From contig CM076260.1 in NCBI GenBank assembly GCA_038380795.1, forward strand, positions 7,518,033 through 7,582,032: a stretch of 64,000 nucleotides of DNA, given 5' to 3'. Source of the DNA: Pyrocephalus nanus (Eukaryota; Chordata; Aves; Passeriformes; Tyrannidae). The translations under genes and the position numbers were made by a program. Below the pieces are notes generated by a model. It ran no database searches, had not been told where the DNA came from, and saw only the letters and a program-made list of their open reading frames with translations. Below are positions 1 to 14,000 of the stretch, one piece after another. The stretch's first letter is position 1. The number at the start of each line of letters is the position of its first letter.

Positions 1-121
1 TCCAATACACAACCTAAACCTCCCCTGACACAACTTCAGACCATTCCCTCGGGTCCTGTCTCTGATCACCACAGACAAGAGATCAGTTTGTCCCTCCTCT
101 TCCCCTCACAAGGAAGCTGGG
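1..121 (-). mobile_element. CR1 LINE fragment B (continues off window)
   Basis: The minus strand reads as internal CR1 sequence (the segment around GAGGTTTAGGTTG). It is in the same orientation as the next element and directly abuts its 3' end. The boundary is approximate. Confidence 0.75.
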
Positions 122-1262
122 AGGGGACCTTGAAGCTCATCGAGTTTCAACACCCCTACCATGGGCAGGGACACCTTCCACATGACCAGGTTGCTCAAAG
201 CCCCATCCAACCTGGCCTTGAACACTTCCAGGGATGGGGCAGCCACAGCTTCTCTGGGCAACCTGTGCCAGGGCCTCACCACCTTCATAGTAAAGAATTT
301 CCTCCTAATAACCAATCTAAATCTACCCTCTGTCAGTTTAAAGCCATTTCCCTTGTCCTATCACTCCATGCCCTTGTCAAAAGGTCCTCTACAGCTCTCT
401 TTTACCCCTGTTAGGTAAACTGGAAGGTGCTGCAAGGTCTCCCAAGAGCCTCCAGACTGAACAGCCCCAGCTCTCTCAGCCTGCCTCCATAGCAAAGAGC
501 ATCTTCATGGGCTCCTCTGGAGCCACTTCAACAGGTCCATGTCCTCCATATGTTATGGGCCCCAGAGCCAGGTGCAGCACTCCAGGTGGGGTCTCGTAAG
601 AGTGGAGTAGAGGAACAGAATCCCCTCCCTTGACCTGCTGCCCACGTTGCTTTTGATACACGTGGGCTTTTGAGCCATGGTTGGCTTTCAGGACTGCAGA
701 TGCACATTGATGGTTCATGTTGAGCTTCTCATCAACAACACCCCAAAGTTCTTCTCTCCTCAGGGCTGCTCTCAATCCATTCTCTGCTCAATATGTATTT
801 GTGCTTGCATTTGTCCCAACCCATAAGCAGGACCTTGCACTTGGTCTTGTTAAACTTCATCAGGTTTGCATGTGCCCACCTCTCAAACATGTCAAGGTCC
901 CTCTGGATAGAATCCCTTCCCTCTAGCATCTCAACTGCACCACACAGCTTAGTGCCACCAGCAAACTTGCTGAGGGTGCGCTCGATCCCACTGTCCATGT
1001 CACTGACAAAGATGTTAAACAGCACCAGTCCCAGTACTGAGCCCTGAGGATGACACTCATCTCTGCTCTCCACTTGGACATTGACCTGTTGACCATAACT
1101 CTTTGGATGTGACCATCCAGCCAATTCCTTATTCCCTGAGTGGTCCATCCACCAGTTCCATGCCTCTCCACTTTGGAGAAAGTGATGTTGTGAGGGACAG
1201 TGTCAAATACTTTGCTTAAGGCCAGGTAGGTGATAGCAGGTGCTCTTCCATCATCCATGAAA
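118..1262 (-). mobile_element. CR1 LINE fragment A with broken reverse transcriptase
   Basis: Minus-strand frames carry CR1 reverse-transcriptase wording: FDTVPHNI, NWLDGHIQRV, GSVLGLVLFNIF, LDMFERWAHANLMKFNK, and near the end [20 protein letters not shown]. The frames are broken and change several times between 315 and 1258. The catalytic FADD box reads FAGG (codons near 954-962), so the enzyme would be inactive. The element is 5'-truncated and lies 3' of the last MFSD2B exon seen. Confidence 0.9.
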
Positions 1263-4200
1263 ACTGGTAATTCTTGGAAGATTGCTAATCAGCTTGGGCA
1301 AAGATTTTTCTGCCAGTTTAGTAACAGAGATGATGAAATTCCAGTTTCTATTCTCGGCCAGTGGAACTATGCAATTTACTATCAGTGACAATGCCTTGAA
1401 ACACCCTCACAGTGCATTTCAAGGGAAGCAGGAGGGCTTCAATGGTCATTTTAAACTGTAAATATACCATTTCATGGATCATCTCGAATCTTGAATGCAG
1501 AAGAATTTGCTTACGCCTTCATTTCCAATGATGACTTTAAAGCCATACAGGTGCTCAGCAATAACTAAACCCAGGAAGGTGGTTTACTCCCACTCCACAC
1601 AGCCAGATACACTCATGACATTGCACAAGTCACTAAGGTTACCCTCAAAACCAAACTAATTTGGGATGCTCGGGATTTTTTTTTTCTTGGCAGTACTTAG
1701 AACCACAAGATTTCTTCAACTTCATCTTGAAGCAATGAGCTTGCAGGATTGAAAATCCACTATTTTAATGCTGATTAAATGCATGTGGCCCAGCTGTCCT
1801 ACACCCATCACATGCTCCATCTCCCACGCCTGTGCACCATGTGCACAGCAGCACATGCAGAGCCCAGAACCAGGGGCTTATCTACAGGGCTCTTTAATGA
1901 CAGGGGATTAGTTTAACATTAAGTGTTTCAATCCTCTATACGTGCAGCTTGGGAACTGAGGGCATGAGAAGAGCTTTCACAGAGAGTGATTCCCCTAAGC
2001 ACTGCTATTTACAGTTCTGCATGATAAGTGATTCTGGGAGTCCTGGAGTCTAATCCATTATGTTTATGTTTTAAATGCATTTCCCATCTAGAGCATTTGC
2101 TCCCAACCTAAGGAGGAAGAAAATAACCTTTCCTGACTGCACGTTCCCAGCACAGGCAGATAATCCCTGCATTAGCCCAGTGTTGTGGCAAAATCGTTAT
2201 TTCACCACAAGAGAGCACTCCTGCAATACAAGATTTTATGTTGTCTATAAGCAATTTTATGGCTGCCTTGTGCTCCACATGGGGCACCCACTCAGAAACC
2301 AAAGCACTTAAACAAAATTCTAGATCAATAATAATAATAATCACTGTAATTTCCTACTGAAAGAGAAGCACGACCTGCAGGACTGAGGTTACAATGCCCT
2401 GAAGTCTTGCTCATGCAATGGCAGCACAGTCATGGGGGCAGAATTCCTGCTGCAATAAACAGCTAACACACCTCCTTCTTTCTTATTTGTACAGCAATTA
2501 CTCTGTCATTGGCACCTGCTCCCTTGTCACAGGGCTGCTGCCCTGCGAGTCATAAACGATGTCCTGTGGTTACCACGTGTCTTCCATCCACTCCCTGACA
2601 GCACTGTGGAAGGAGAGAGACCCTGCTGGGATGCTAAAGGTGTTACTGGTCTGTGCAGCAGTACATTATGAAGGGCAAATCAGGAAAAGGTGCAGGTAGG
2701 GTGTGAGTGGGAAAAGGGGATAGGAGAGTGGAAAATGGGCTGCAGTGCCAGGGATGTCTCCTCACTGCATAGTGCTGATAAATGGCAAACAAACAATTAT
2801 TTTATGGTGGGAAGGTATTCTTATTTTTACTTCATTCTCCAAAAACCCAGAACCAAAAGCTATTATTGGCTAGGGTGGAAGATAGAGCTGTGAGAAAGAG
2901 CCATCTTCTGCTTTTAGACACCTTGCCAAAACCATGAACCAAGAAGATGCCACACTTCTTAAAATTACTCTTGAAAATTTCACCTCCAGTCACCAGCTGG
3001 GACTTTACCAACTGTAAGTTCAGTGTTTGCCTCATGAGGGCAGAGCAGACATCTAAATGAACACAGCACATGGGAGCTGAAGCAAACAGAAGAGAATAAT
3101 TTCTAGCCTGTGCACCAACCTGTTCGTGGGAAGAATTAAGGATTCTGCTTGGGCATGACCTCAAACTTCCAGAAAGTTTAAACTTTTACCTTCTAGGAAT
3201 TTAGATACTTAGTCAGTAGTTAGACTGTTGGTCATCTCTTCTGGAGGAATGAGTAAAAAAGGAAACAGTACCAGTGAAAGAAAGCCAGGATTCTTGTTGC
3301 TTATTTACCTACCCTGCCTTCTATCCTCTTTGAGGACTCTCTTCAACATAGAATCACTTTAACGGGAAAATTTAGTCTGGAGCAGTATGACTTTTTTTCA
3401 GGCAGCTGAATTTCAAATGACATATTCACCCTGAAAGCTGAGTGAGGTTTTGAGAAAAAAAGCCCTTGTTTTCTGTCCTGTCTCCTTCCCTTCCAGTGTT
3501 ACATTCCGCAGTGAGAAATTAAGAGCCTTAAATGATGTGATTTTATTTCATTTCATAGTGGGAGGGTACAGATTAGCTGTGCAGATCACACAAGGTGGTA
3601 GTGTACAAGGACCCTGCAATGCTTTGTCAGACACAAAATCCATCACTGAGCACACACTCAGTCCCTTGAGAAATGTCTACAAGGAGAATCAGAGAGGTGG
3701 CTTTTTTTCAATCCAGCCCCTACTTAGACCATAACAGTCAAGCAACTCAACTATAAAATTAAGTTGAACCATGTATACAGAGGTGCTGACAGGCTTTTCC
3801 AGTCATGTAAAACTAAATTTATAGAGCCAAGTTGGTTGAAGAAAGCATTTTTCGTAGCCAAGTAGACAGAGGAGGAGATTTCCTAAGGAGGAAATCTGCA
3901 TTCCCAGGTCTAGTCAATGGTCCAATACTGCTTCTGGCAGTTCTCTTTGCTCAAGTGGTAAAAAGAAATGAGGATGGGACTTGGATTCCAGATGCCTATT
4001 TCAAAACACATAACAATTCAGCATATTTGGAACTTGGGTTTTAAAGTTACTTCTGATTCTTTGGAAGCCATTCCAACACAACTTTTAATTCCAAAAATTA
4101 TAACTGTTCAGTTCTATTCAATAACTGTCACCAGGCCTAAATTTTTCAGCCTTGTTCAGACTTTGACATATAGCTTTAGGCTGTTTTTTTTCAAGTCCTC

Positions 4201-4942
4201 ATGCTTTGTTGTGCACAAGGCCATTTTTCTTTCCCCTTTCATAAGTAATTGAAGGTAAACAGGGGGAAAATGGGGAGGAACAGGCCTGTACAATAACTCA
4301 CCAAGGATGATGACAGAAAATTGCTGCTGTCTGCACTAAGTGAAGGACTTAAATAATCCATCAGTGACAAGGGCAGGCTCACTGAGCTGGCTTTGCAGAG
4401 CTGTGTCAAAGTTAAACTAGGCTTCTTTTCTCAGGTAGGTCACCTATTTCTTTATTTCCCTAGTGATTGTGCCTCTCTGTTCAGAGGGATGTGGACACCT
4501 CTGGCTCCTCGTGCTTCTAGAGGAGGGTGTGTGACTTCTGCTTCCTTCTCCGTGACTGAGCTGCACATGCAGACGACTCAGCACTACATACAAAGACAAA
4601 ACAAGCCTTGTACAACAGGTAACTTGTCAGCCTGGGGCAACTCACATCTGAATTTATAAAACCTCTTTGGGGTACACTTCAGAGAGCAGACAAATGAAGA
4701 GCTTGTGCAGATTCTTAAATAAACTAGGCCCTCCCTCCAGCATCAACGCATTTTTCAAAAATTTCCCTTGGAAACTTGGAATCTGCCTGAAATTTGGTAT
4801 AATGATTTAAAACAAACTCTGAAACTGAGCAAATTTCACGTAGCTTGAGGTTATACGCACTTGAAAGAGCTCCTGAAATTGCTCCAGTTGTCAAATGAAG
4901 TGAGCACAAGCAGATTTTTTTGCCCTCAAAGGATTTGCTTAC
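1263..4942. other. MFSD2B intron or 3' flank, no exon recognised
   Basis: This is AT-rich single-copy-looking DNA. I searched the minus strand for the missing MFSD2B segments, especially codons for PWSMLPD, and found none. Only short chance reading frames are present. It is most simply the intron following exon 10. Confidence 0.6.
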
Positions 4943-5023
4943 CGAAATCCCACATGCTGCACATTTCTTGCCAAATCGCTGCAGAATCTTCTGCCAGAGG
5001 GGAACACTCACGGCTGCTGATAC
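4943..5023 (-). CDS. MFSD2B: MFSD2B exon 10 (last one in window)
   Basis: This exon has 27 codons, residues 319-345, between acceptor CTTGTAG and donor GTAAGC. It encodes [20 protein letters not shown] followed by CAACGIS. QRFGKK is conserved in MFSD2A and MFSD2B. It ends in phase 0, and the next exon should continue with a hydrophobic helix and the conserved LPWSMLPD motif, which was not found downstream. Confidence 0.93.
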
Positions 5024-8000
5024 CTACAAGTGACAAAAAAACATATCTGTACTGTGCCTACTGCCACTGTCTTCTTCAGCTGTCTCTTGTCTGTGTTCTT
5101 GGAGACCATCACTTGCAGATCCTTCAGTCATCCTCTGCTCTCCAACATTTTGGTTTTAGTGGTTTTGGAAAAGGTATGTCTTATAATGTGGGAAAGGATA
5201 AGTATCACCTAGGCAAGCAGAATTCTACCTCTGCATGTCAAGAAAAAGGTTCTGTAAAAGGATCTTTTTATCAAGCTGCCAATTGCTCCAGAGAAGAATC
5301 TTCATATCTCTGGATATTTAAAATATTTATCCTTGCAAGCTACTTAGCTCAGAAGAGTCATGTGTATGAATATGCAAATTAAAGTTGTTTAATTTTCAGT
5401 ATGTAAGAGACGGGAGAGGGAAAGAGGAGGTAAAATTCCAGATCTCCTTTCTAGCAGAAGCTTTTGCCCTTTATGGGAGCAGAAAATGATTTACAGGTAA
5501 AAACAACTAGGAATGAATTAAAATCTTCAAAGCATTAATTTTTTATAAGTACAGCAGGGAACACCAGCTTTATTTCAAACAGACAACGCAAAAGATAGTG
5601 TAGCTTCTTAACAGCTCTGTTGAGACACAAAACTCTTCTTGTCTTCTGCTATTTAGTGACAAAACCAAGTGGGGACCAGTTAACATATAGGAGAGAAGTG
5701 CAACTCACCAGGATGGTCACCACCAAATACTGGAAGTGATTGCGAAGGCCAGAAGCTTGAGTGCAAAACAGGACAAAGTTGCTCTGCTCCAGCTGATGAA
5801 TCGAAGACATTTCGTGACAACCAAAAGAGAAAGAAAAATTTAAAAAGACAAAAATTACATCACACTCCATACTAGTCAGAGGTAGTTGGCTACTGATTTG
5901 TTAAATGTAGGATTTGGCAGTCTCAATCTTCCCTTGCTTGCAACAATTGAAAGAAGAAATAACTTTTCTGTTATCACTGGAATAACTTGCCAATAATACT
6001 GGGGCAAGCAAGAGAAAAACCATGCACCTAATAGAGCATAAAAATGACCAAAACAGGAATGGCTCTATGAAAGGATTCTGTCTCCAGGCTTTATTCCCTA
6101 TGTTGCAATTGCCTTGTGTTGTCACAGCCACAGCTCCAGGCTACTGCCCTTTCTTTTCCATAGCAATGCCCTAAATCTTTCTCCAGAAGCCCTGACTCCA
6201 AAACAAGTAACTTTCAGCTGCAATTATACTCATGCCGACTTCCTGTGGTAAAGCAGCTGGTTTTGTATGCAGCTTCAGCTATGGAGTGTAGCTTTGGGTC
6301 AGATATCTCTATAAGTCTGAATATTCATTGGCTGGGAGGATCTACCTGCGCTGTGCTCTGTGACAGGTGAAGCCACTGCCACCACGCTTTTGAAGATTTC
6401 AGGAGGATTCTGAACACCAGGATATGACTGAGGGGCAGCTCCAGCAACTCCACAGAAGTGGAATGGCCCTCTCCGAATTCCACAGTGTCCCTCTCTCAAA
6501 TAACAGCAGCAAGGGTTCCTCGTGCTGGCTGAACTGGAGCAACACAACTTCCAGCTTCTGCCTCCCCTCACACCTTCCCTTCAGTCTGCACAACTAGTGA
6601 AATAAAGAGATATGGACTGACAGAAGGTCTTTTCTTCTCTGGGTGTTGTCAGCAAGTAGCTGGCTGCCAGACACCAGATCTGTGCTGCATCCTTACCAAC
6701 TGAATGGATGCTGGAAGGATCTGAACCATAAGGGAGCTTCCAAACTTACTAATTCACTAGGACTGCTGGTGAGCACAGCACAACTCTCTTACTGTGCTCT
6801 TGCCTTCTGTCCTCATACTCACTTGATAAAGGGCTCAAGGTGACTTAGAGTCTGTTCACCAAAATGGGATAGTTATTTGCTTTTCAAAATAAAGCCAACT
6901 TTAACTGCTATGCACAGGTTCACATTAAAATAATATATGAACTGAGGTGAACATAGCTAAAAAATCAAGCTTAAAAAGCTGCTGCACTATGGGGAACGAG
7001 AGTTTCTTATTGAGTGGCTTTTTGTACAGTTTTTCTCTCAGAGAGGACACACTGCACCTTTTCACAAGAGCCACGTTCAACTGCAGGTCCTCATTTGAAA
7101 ATGAGCTCTGTCTGGCTCTCAGACAGGTAAGACCTCCTGCCTCTGAATGTCTTCTTACTCTGACCTAATGCCTTCCATCACAAAAGACTCCACAAGAACC
7201 AGTTCAGACGCTATCTGAGAACAGGCACCTACGCAAAGGAAAGGGGCAATGGTTTAAAGCAGGGCACACTTTACAGAGGAACAGAGAGGAGAGAAGAGAA
7301 AAATATTCTATAAGCTACAGAAACCACAGGAGACCGTGAATGGATAACGTATAATGACCCAATCTGTGTCACTGGGACTAGTTCTTCACCTTTTATGGGG
7401 GGAGGAAAAAAAAAAAAAAAGAAAAGAAAAAAGGTCTTTAAATGGTCAGGACTTTGGCTTTGCTTCTCCTTTGACAGAACCATTTCCAGCTGCCATAGGA
7501 CCCCAGGCACCAAAAGAGGAGTCTGATTCCCTACTGATTTGTAGGGAAAGGCACCACCCCCTAGATCACCACCCCGGTCACCAGCCAAAGGTTATTTGCA
7601 TTTCAGCTGCCTCAGACTCCCCCATGCTGGGAGTGGAATGAGGCCAACACACAGACTTAGAGAGTCTGAAGTTACCTGAACTGCTGTGGAGATGAGAAGA
7701 AATGAAGCCGTGAGTTTCACATATGGACCGTGCTTCATGGTAAGCCCAAGCCCCTTACAAAAGGGAATTGCTCTGTCTGAACTTAAGGCATAAGGATCTA
7801 AGAGGAACAGAATACATAAAATAACAATATTTTCCACTGATGAATGTGAAATAGCGATTATTAGATCTAGGCATATTTAAATGTATCTTACCATCTTTTT
7901 CCTTGACTCCAAGAAAAAGTACGACAATTCCAAGAAGATACACACCTCCTATGACCCCTGCTGCAATCATATAAACTTCTGCCTTGGAAAGAGAAAAAGA

Positions 8001-11000
8001 CATTTGAAATTGTGACAGGAGAATGACAAGTCATTATGAAAATTTCAGTCTCTTTCTGGTGAGTCATCTGCAAATGAAGAAATGCCCATCTGTATACAGG
8101 CAACTGTCTGCCTGTCACCTCTCTGGAAATGTTCACTTCTGCAGTTTCATTTCTAAACCGCACCTGCTTTAGGGTAAATCCAGGGCATGTCAGTATATCT
8201 TTTTTGAAAAAAAAAAAAAAGAAAAAAAGGAACAGTGAACAAAAGGACTATTGTGTTGGCAACCTGATTTTTTAAAAATTTGCTTATGTTGAGACTAGCT
8301 GCAGACATACACTCTCATCTATCAAAAACATGCATCATCCATAGAGTGATTCTAATTTTTAGTAAATCCAGTTGCTCTAGCTATACAGACCGCAATCTGG
8401 AACTTCATGCTGAATGGGAAAGTCCTCAGTACTGATGCACACATAATTACTACAGCTTCTGCAGTTCTACATAAAGATAATGACGAATTTTAGAAATCAT
8501 ACTTACTTGCCAGTGTTTTGAGAATATGGTAGCTTGCATGCTGGTTTTCCCAGGTACTTAGTGAAATACTCAAGCAAATTCAGAAATCCTTGCTTCCTGT
8601 TAGTCAGGGGAACAAATCCTCCAAGGATACCTCCCACATCATCAGATGACATTTATTGTTTCTATCTCTGATTGCACCGACTTTGGATTACAGCTTTGAA
8701 AATATTTTGCATCAGTACTATGTAATAATTTATACTGTGTTACCAAAGATAAAATAAGTGCTGGTTACAGAATTTTATGGCACAGTGATTATTTGATAGG
8801 AAAAATGAATTCTAAATTACAAGTTATATGTTGAAAATGGAACTATTATAAATCTAGGAAGCAGCTGGTAATAAACATGCAATTACAAGAATTTACTTCC
8901 AAATATAAAGTCATTTAGTATAGATGCAAAGATAGTCAGATGAACCATGTAAGAATAGACAACCTTCAAGAAAATAGCTTTTGTTAAGTTATTTACATTT
9001 CAGAAAATAACATGGTGAAATAAAGGAATGCAGGACTATTCTTTATTTGGGATAAAGCTTTGCTTTTTTTTTTATAATATCAGAGCTATAAATTAAGTTA
9101 CAGACTACTTCCATACTGTTGGTTATGGTTTGCTATAGCCGTCATTTTTTCATAGAATTATTTGGGTAGGAAGGGACTTTAAAGAGCATCTATTTCCAAC
9201 CACCTCTCATGGGCAGGGTCACCTTCCACTAAACCAGGTTGCTCTAAGCCACATCCAACCCGGCCTTGAACACTCCGAAGGATGGAACAGCCACAACTTC
9301 TCAGGGCAACCTGTGCCAGTGCCTCATCAGAAGAAATATCCATATATCCATCTAAATCCATATATCCATCTGAATCCTCTTTCAGTTTAAAACCATTCCC
9401 CCTTGTCCTGTCACTACAGACCCTTGCAGAAAGTCTCTTTCCATCTTTCTAAAAAGCCCTTAAGTACAGAAAGGCCACAATAGGGTCTCCTCAGAGCCTG
9501 CTCTCCTCCAGGCTGAACAAATCCAGCTCTCTCAGCCTGTCTTTGCAGGAGAGGTGTTCTAACCCTCTGACCATTTTTGTGACCCTCCTCTGGCTCTGCT
9601 CTAGCAGGTCCATGTCTTTTATCCCTCCTGTAGCTACTTTACAGTTTGGCACCTTCTGCAAAGCTCCTCAGAGTAATTCTACTGTCATGCTGAGGAGGGA
9701 TTGCAAAGGCAACAGTCATGAAACCTTGTTTGCAAGCAGGTCATTGTCTCAGCTCCAGCATTGCTGATCTCAAGGGAATCATGCCCATGCTCATCCAGCT
9801 GGATGATATAACATGGTATTAGAGAAACATCCCCACCTTTCTCCCTGAGAGACTTTAGGATGTTCCCATAGGCACTTACTTGATGAGACAGGATATCCGA
9901 GGGGTCTGGAATGCTGGTAGTGTCATGCCAGGAGTCAGTTGTGTTTACTGGGGGATTCAAAGTGCAGTGATGAGAGACATGAGCGCTGGCCACAATCTGC
10001 CCCTGAAGTGCTGCTCCGATCAAGGTCCCGAGCACTTCCATGGTCATTCCTAAAGAAGGAAGCACAAATGTGCACTGAGGGTGAGAGTCTTGCTTGTTTG
10101 TCTCACTGAAGAGAAACCTCATCAAAACATTTTCTTTTGCAGAGAACAAGCACAATGAGCAATTCCAAGAACAGCAGAATTAGAAGGTCATGGATAGAAC
10201 AGTTTCAAGGAAAGAGTTTTGTCATCTATTTTCTGATCAGCTTTTAGAAGCCTCCGTGAAGGAGCCTTTTCTATACAAGCTGCATGAGAAGTGCTGAATG
10301 CTGAGATTAAGAGCCACAAGGGGATAACACAGAAACCTTCCATCTCAAGGACCAGAGTGGAAGTACAGTTTAAATGTTAAATGCCATTTTTTCCAAAGCA
10401 GGATTTGGAGCCATAACATCGGACTGTTCATCTCAAGCTTGCCAGTAACTTGTGAAACACTTATCTGATCAGACCTCTAGGTCCTCCATCTGCAAAATAA
10501 AGTGATATTTACCTCAGGTTTATGGAAACAGTATAGCTGCAAAGATCTTGGAAACAGCAGATACTTATGTTCTTAAGTGCCTACGGCCACCGTCAGGCAG
10601 AATTAGTTGCCTCCACCTCAGAGAATGATTCAGATCACTAAGACTCATCAGAACAAGGGATCATCTAAAAAGACAACCCAGGCCTCCACTTGGGAAAGCA
10701 AAGGTCTGACCATGGGCATCCAGTTGATGACACTGATCAAACAGGCTGTGGCAGCTCTGTCACAGGAGAATGGTGAATAATTTGGGTCCCAGACCCTCCT
10801 CAGCCTGAGGGATTTCAAGCCTACCATGCCTGTTTCCACGCAATACAGCCATATCCAGCATCCCCCGTGGCAGGGAGATAAACTGAATTCCTGTCCTAGC
10901 TCCAGACACTAACCCTAAACCCTATTTATCCATATTGCAGAAAGATGCATAGGGTTGAATGCATGAACACATTTGGAACAGGGACCAAGTCTCCCTGTTT

Positions 11001-14000
11001 ATGAGGGAATGCTCTTCTCATAGACCCGAATTCCAGGCTTCTTTCTATTTTGTCTCTCTCAGTGGCTCCAGGGGTCCCATGTTCCTTTCTCAGAAGGGGG
11101 ATTTTGAAGCACTGCTTCCAGAGCAAGTTGTGTCCTGGTGGTTATCATATCTCTCTGGGAAATGACGAGCATTTCAAAAGCTCCTAGGCTCAGGTTTATT
11201 CAAGTTCCCTGCTCTAAAAGAGCCTTCCTAGGTGACCTGACACACACCTTTTCATGTGTCCCTGTAAAGGAATAAAAATACTTCACCATCTAAAGGGAGG
11301 GCAACACACACAGACTGTGAGGAGTTCAGACAGTGCAGTAATGAAGGCTGTATGGAGCTATGGAAGATCTAGAAAGGAAAAGGAAAGAGAGGCTCTCTAG
11401 CAGACTTGGGTCAATTAAACCATTGCTACTACATTCCCAAACAGAGAATACTCTTGAATGGAAAATTTGAGGTGCCATGTAATATTCATTTAAACCAATG
11501 GGAAGTAAAAATAAAAAGTTTCTTCCCCAAACTTCACATCCAATCTTCCTAGCAACATTACAATTCACTCCATACAGACTAAAACCCTGGCAGATGGCAG
11601 AAATTTAACCTCAGCCTGGTCTGAAGGGTTTGAACACAAACTAGCCTCAGTTGGGCATTGCAGAACTTTCAAACTGCTGACTCCTCAAGGCAAAGGCAAA
11701 GCACTCAAATCACACCTTTCATTCACAACACCACCTACACATTTATAACCTTTGTCTAGGGCCCTGCATCTGCATTTCATTAAGCACTTGTACAGAATCA
11801 AACTCAGAAGCATCATTAGAGGCATCAGAAATGCAGCCACTATGAAACCTTACTTTCTGAGAGGCAGCAGGAGCTGAGAAACAGACAGACTTCAAAGGCC
11901 TTGTGTGCTCAGAATTTATGATGTATTACTTTCCACATTAGCCAAGAGAGCTGATCTTTCAGAAAGCAGATTGTACCTTGAAGTAGGTTATGTTTTGCCC
12001 AGATTGAAGTAGGATTTATGTTAAAGCAACTTTGGAATCCAGTATTTCTACCTTGCATTCATAAAAACAGCAGAACAAAATTTATAATAAGCAGTTCTGC
12101 TTGTCTCCAGCAGAGGGTAATGGATCCTCTGATCCCTATCTTTTTTTTTAAGAGCTCACTTCATATTACACAGCTGTTTTTCTTTAACAGTTGAAGAAAT
12201 GCCTGAACAACTGACTGCATCCAAGACAGTCTATCAACAAGAATAATACCCTATGAAACCCAAAGAGAGGCAAAAAATATTTAAGTAAAACACTTAACAA
12301 AAAAAAAGGATTAAAAAAATTCTCACTTAATCATAACCATTACAAAAACCTGGCTCCAAACAAATATAATTTCAAAACATACAAAAATATCAACATCTGA
12401 AAAGTCAAAACTATGGTTCATTCCAACATCTTAATTTGGCTTAGGAGAACAGCTGTACACTCAAAAGTGAAACTCTTTCTGAACAATAAAATGACACTAT
12501 AAAATGTGTGACACCTCTCAGCCATGGAGTTCAACAGCTTTTATGAGCACAAATTTCACATGCCTATGAAGCCTTGCATGGGACTAGCAGATCAGAAAGC
12601 CCATTTATTTGGATCACAGCCTCTGAAGACATAAAAAATAGACAATAGAAAACACTAGGTACATGGATTTAGTTAGAATTTAGGCCAGATGACTCAGAAT
12701 ACAGTCAGTGCCAAAGAATATAACACAACTGGAATCTCCTGCTGTTTAGTCCTGTCCTGTGACTGCTAGCCCAGACTTTCTCTTGAGATAGTTGATGATA
12801 ATGCAAATTACAACTGTTCCATGTGGCCGGAAAAGGGATTGGGTTGCTCAGGGGATATTGTATCTAGAATTTTTTTAGCAGTTCTGGCCATTTCATTGTG
12901 CCTCTGTGGGTTTCAATACACTCAATCAAGTATGTTGAGGGTTAGGCGGCCTAATGGAAGAGAAAAGGGCTCTTGCCAGGAGGAGAAAACAGATGCAACA
13001 AAAAAATTTGCAAGTTATTCTAAAGCAACACTGAAAGGCAAGTTAAGACACAGAGAAGTCTTCCATGTGATATTTGACTCCTTTCTCTTTACCTTGCTCA
13101 GTGCAGTTGCACAGTAAAGAAGGCGTGAGAATAGAGGTCAGGAGAGTAGGAGGGGAAAAAACTGATCTTACATTCAATTTACGATCTATATTGGAAATCT
13201 TGAAAATATTTTCATTGCACTTTTTTGGTCTGATCAGTTTGTTTCAAAGCAAAAACTTAGTCTGGTTTTGATTGCTGAAAAGCCAGAAATATGATCTGGA
13301 GGCCTTCATTCTTTTAACTAATCCTGTCAGAGTTAGTTCTGTCACAGCAAGATCTGTCCTTAAACTACCTGATACACTTAGAATTAATTAAATATACAGT
13401 GAAATGAAAAGAGATACTTCAGTTTGTGTGAACGAGCACACAAAATTGATCTCCTTTTTGGTGAGGTTAGCAGTCTTGGTTCTACGTGTTTTCAACTTTT
13501 TTCAGAGAAAACAGGTTTGGAATTTGAATTTATAACATGAAACAGGTAAACTTAGGAAAACATTAACAAAAAACAAAACAAAACAAAAAAAAAACCCACA
13601 AAAGCCAAAACAAAGCAACAAACCTAAATGAAACAAAATCAAAACAACAAACACCTTAAAATTACTTTCATGCTTTCTTTAATTTAGTGGGGTTTGGATT
13701 TTCCCCTACAAATCACCTTTAAAGGAAATCATTCTTCCTTACCCTGACTTGGGTAAGAGTGATTTTTATTGTTTCATCTGGCTAGCAATAAACCAAGAAG
13801 AATTTATACCTAGCCAGACAATTTGAGACAATGAAAAATTAACATTTCCTATTTATCTAGAAAAACAGAATTCCTTACAAGACAAAATCATTTTTGTCAA
13901 ATATTAGAAAATTCTCATAAAAGTCCAGTTTAGGGACACAAATCAGTCGGAACTTCCCGTAGATAGAGAAGGATTTTCAATCAAACTCAGCCCTAATCCC

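Noticed and set aside
88..418. Plus-strand frames of 85-108 codons
   Set aside because: They are antisense to the CR1 reverse-transcriptase remnant.
1500..1560. Minus-strand GTAAGC donor after LYGFKVIIGNEG, tested as MFSD2B
   Set aside because: Only a few residues resemble the human VTLKVLIG segment and the continuation does not fit.
3832..4044. Plus-strand frame with a short hydrophobic stretch (GPILLLAVLFAQVV)
   Set aside because: There is no homology, no splice context, and it is antisense to the MFSD2B intron.
4290..4340. Donor-like GTGAGTT on the minus strand, tested as a missing MFSD2B exon
   Set aside because: None of the three frames before it matches the MFSD2B C-terminus.
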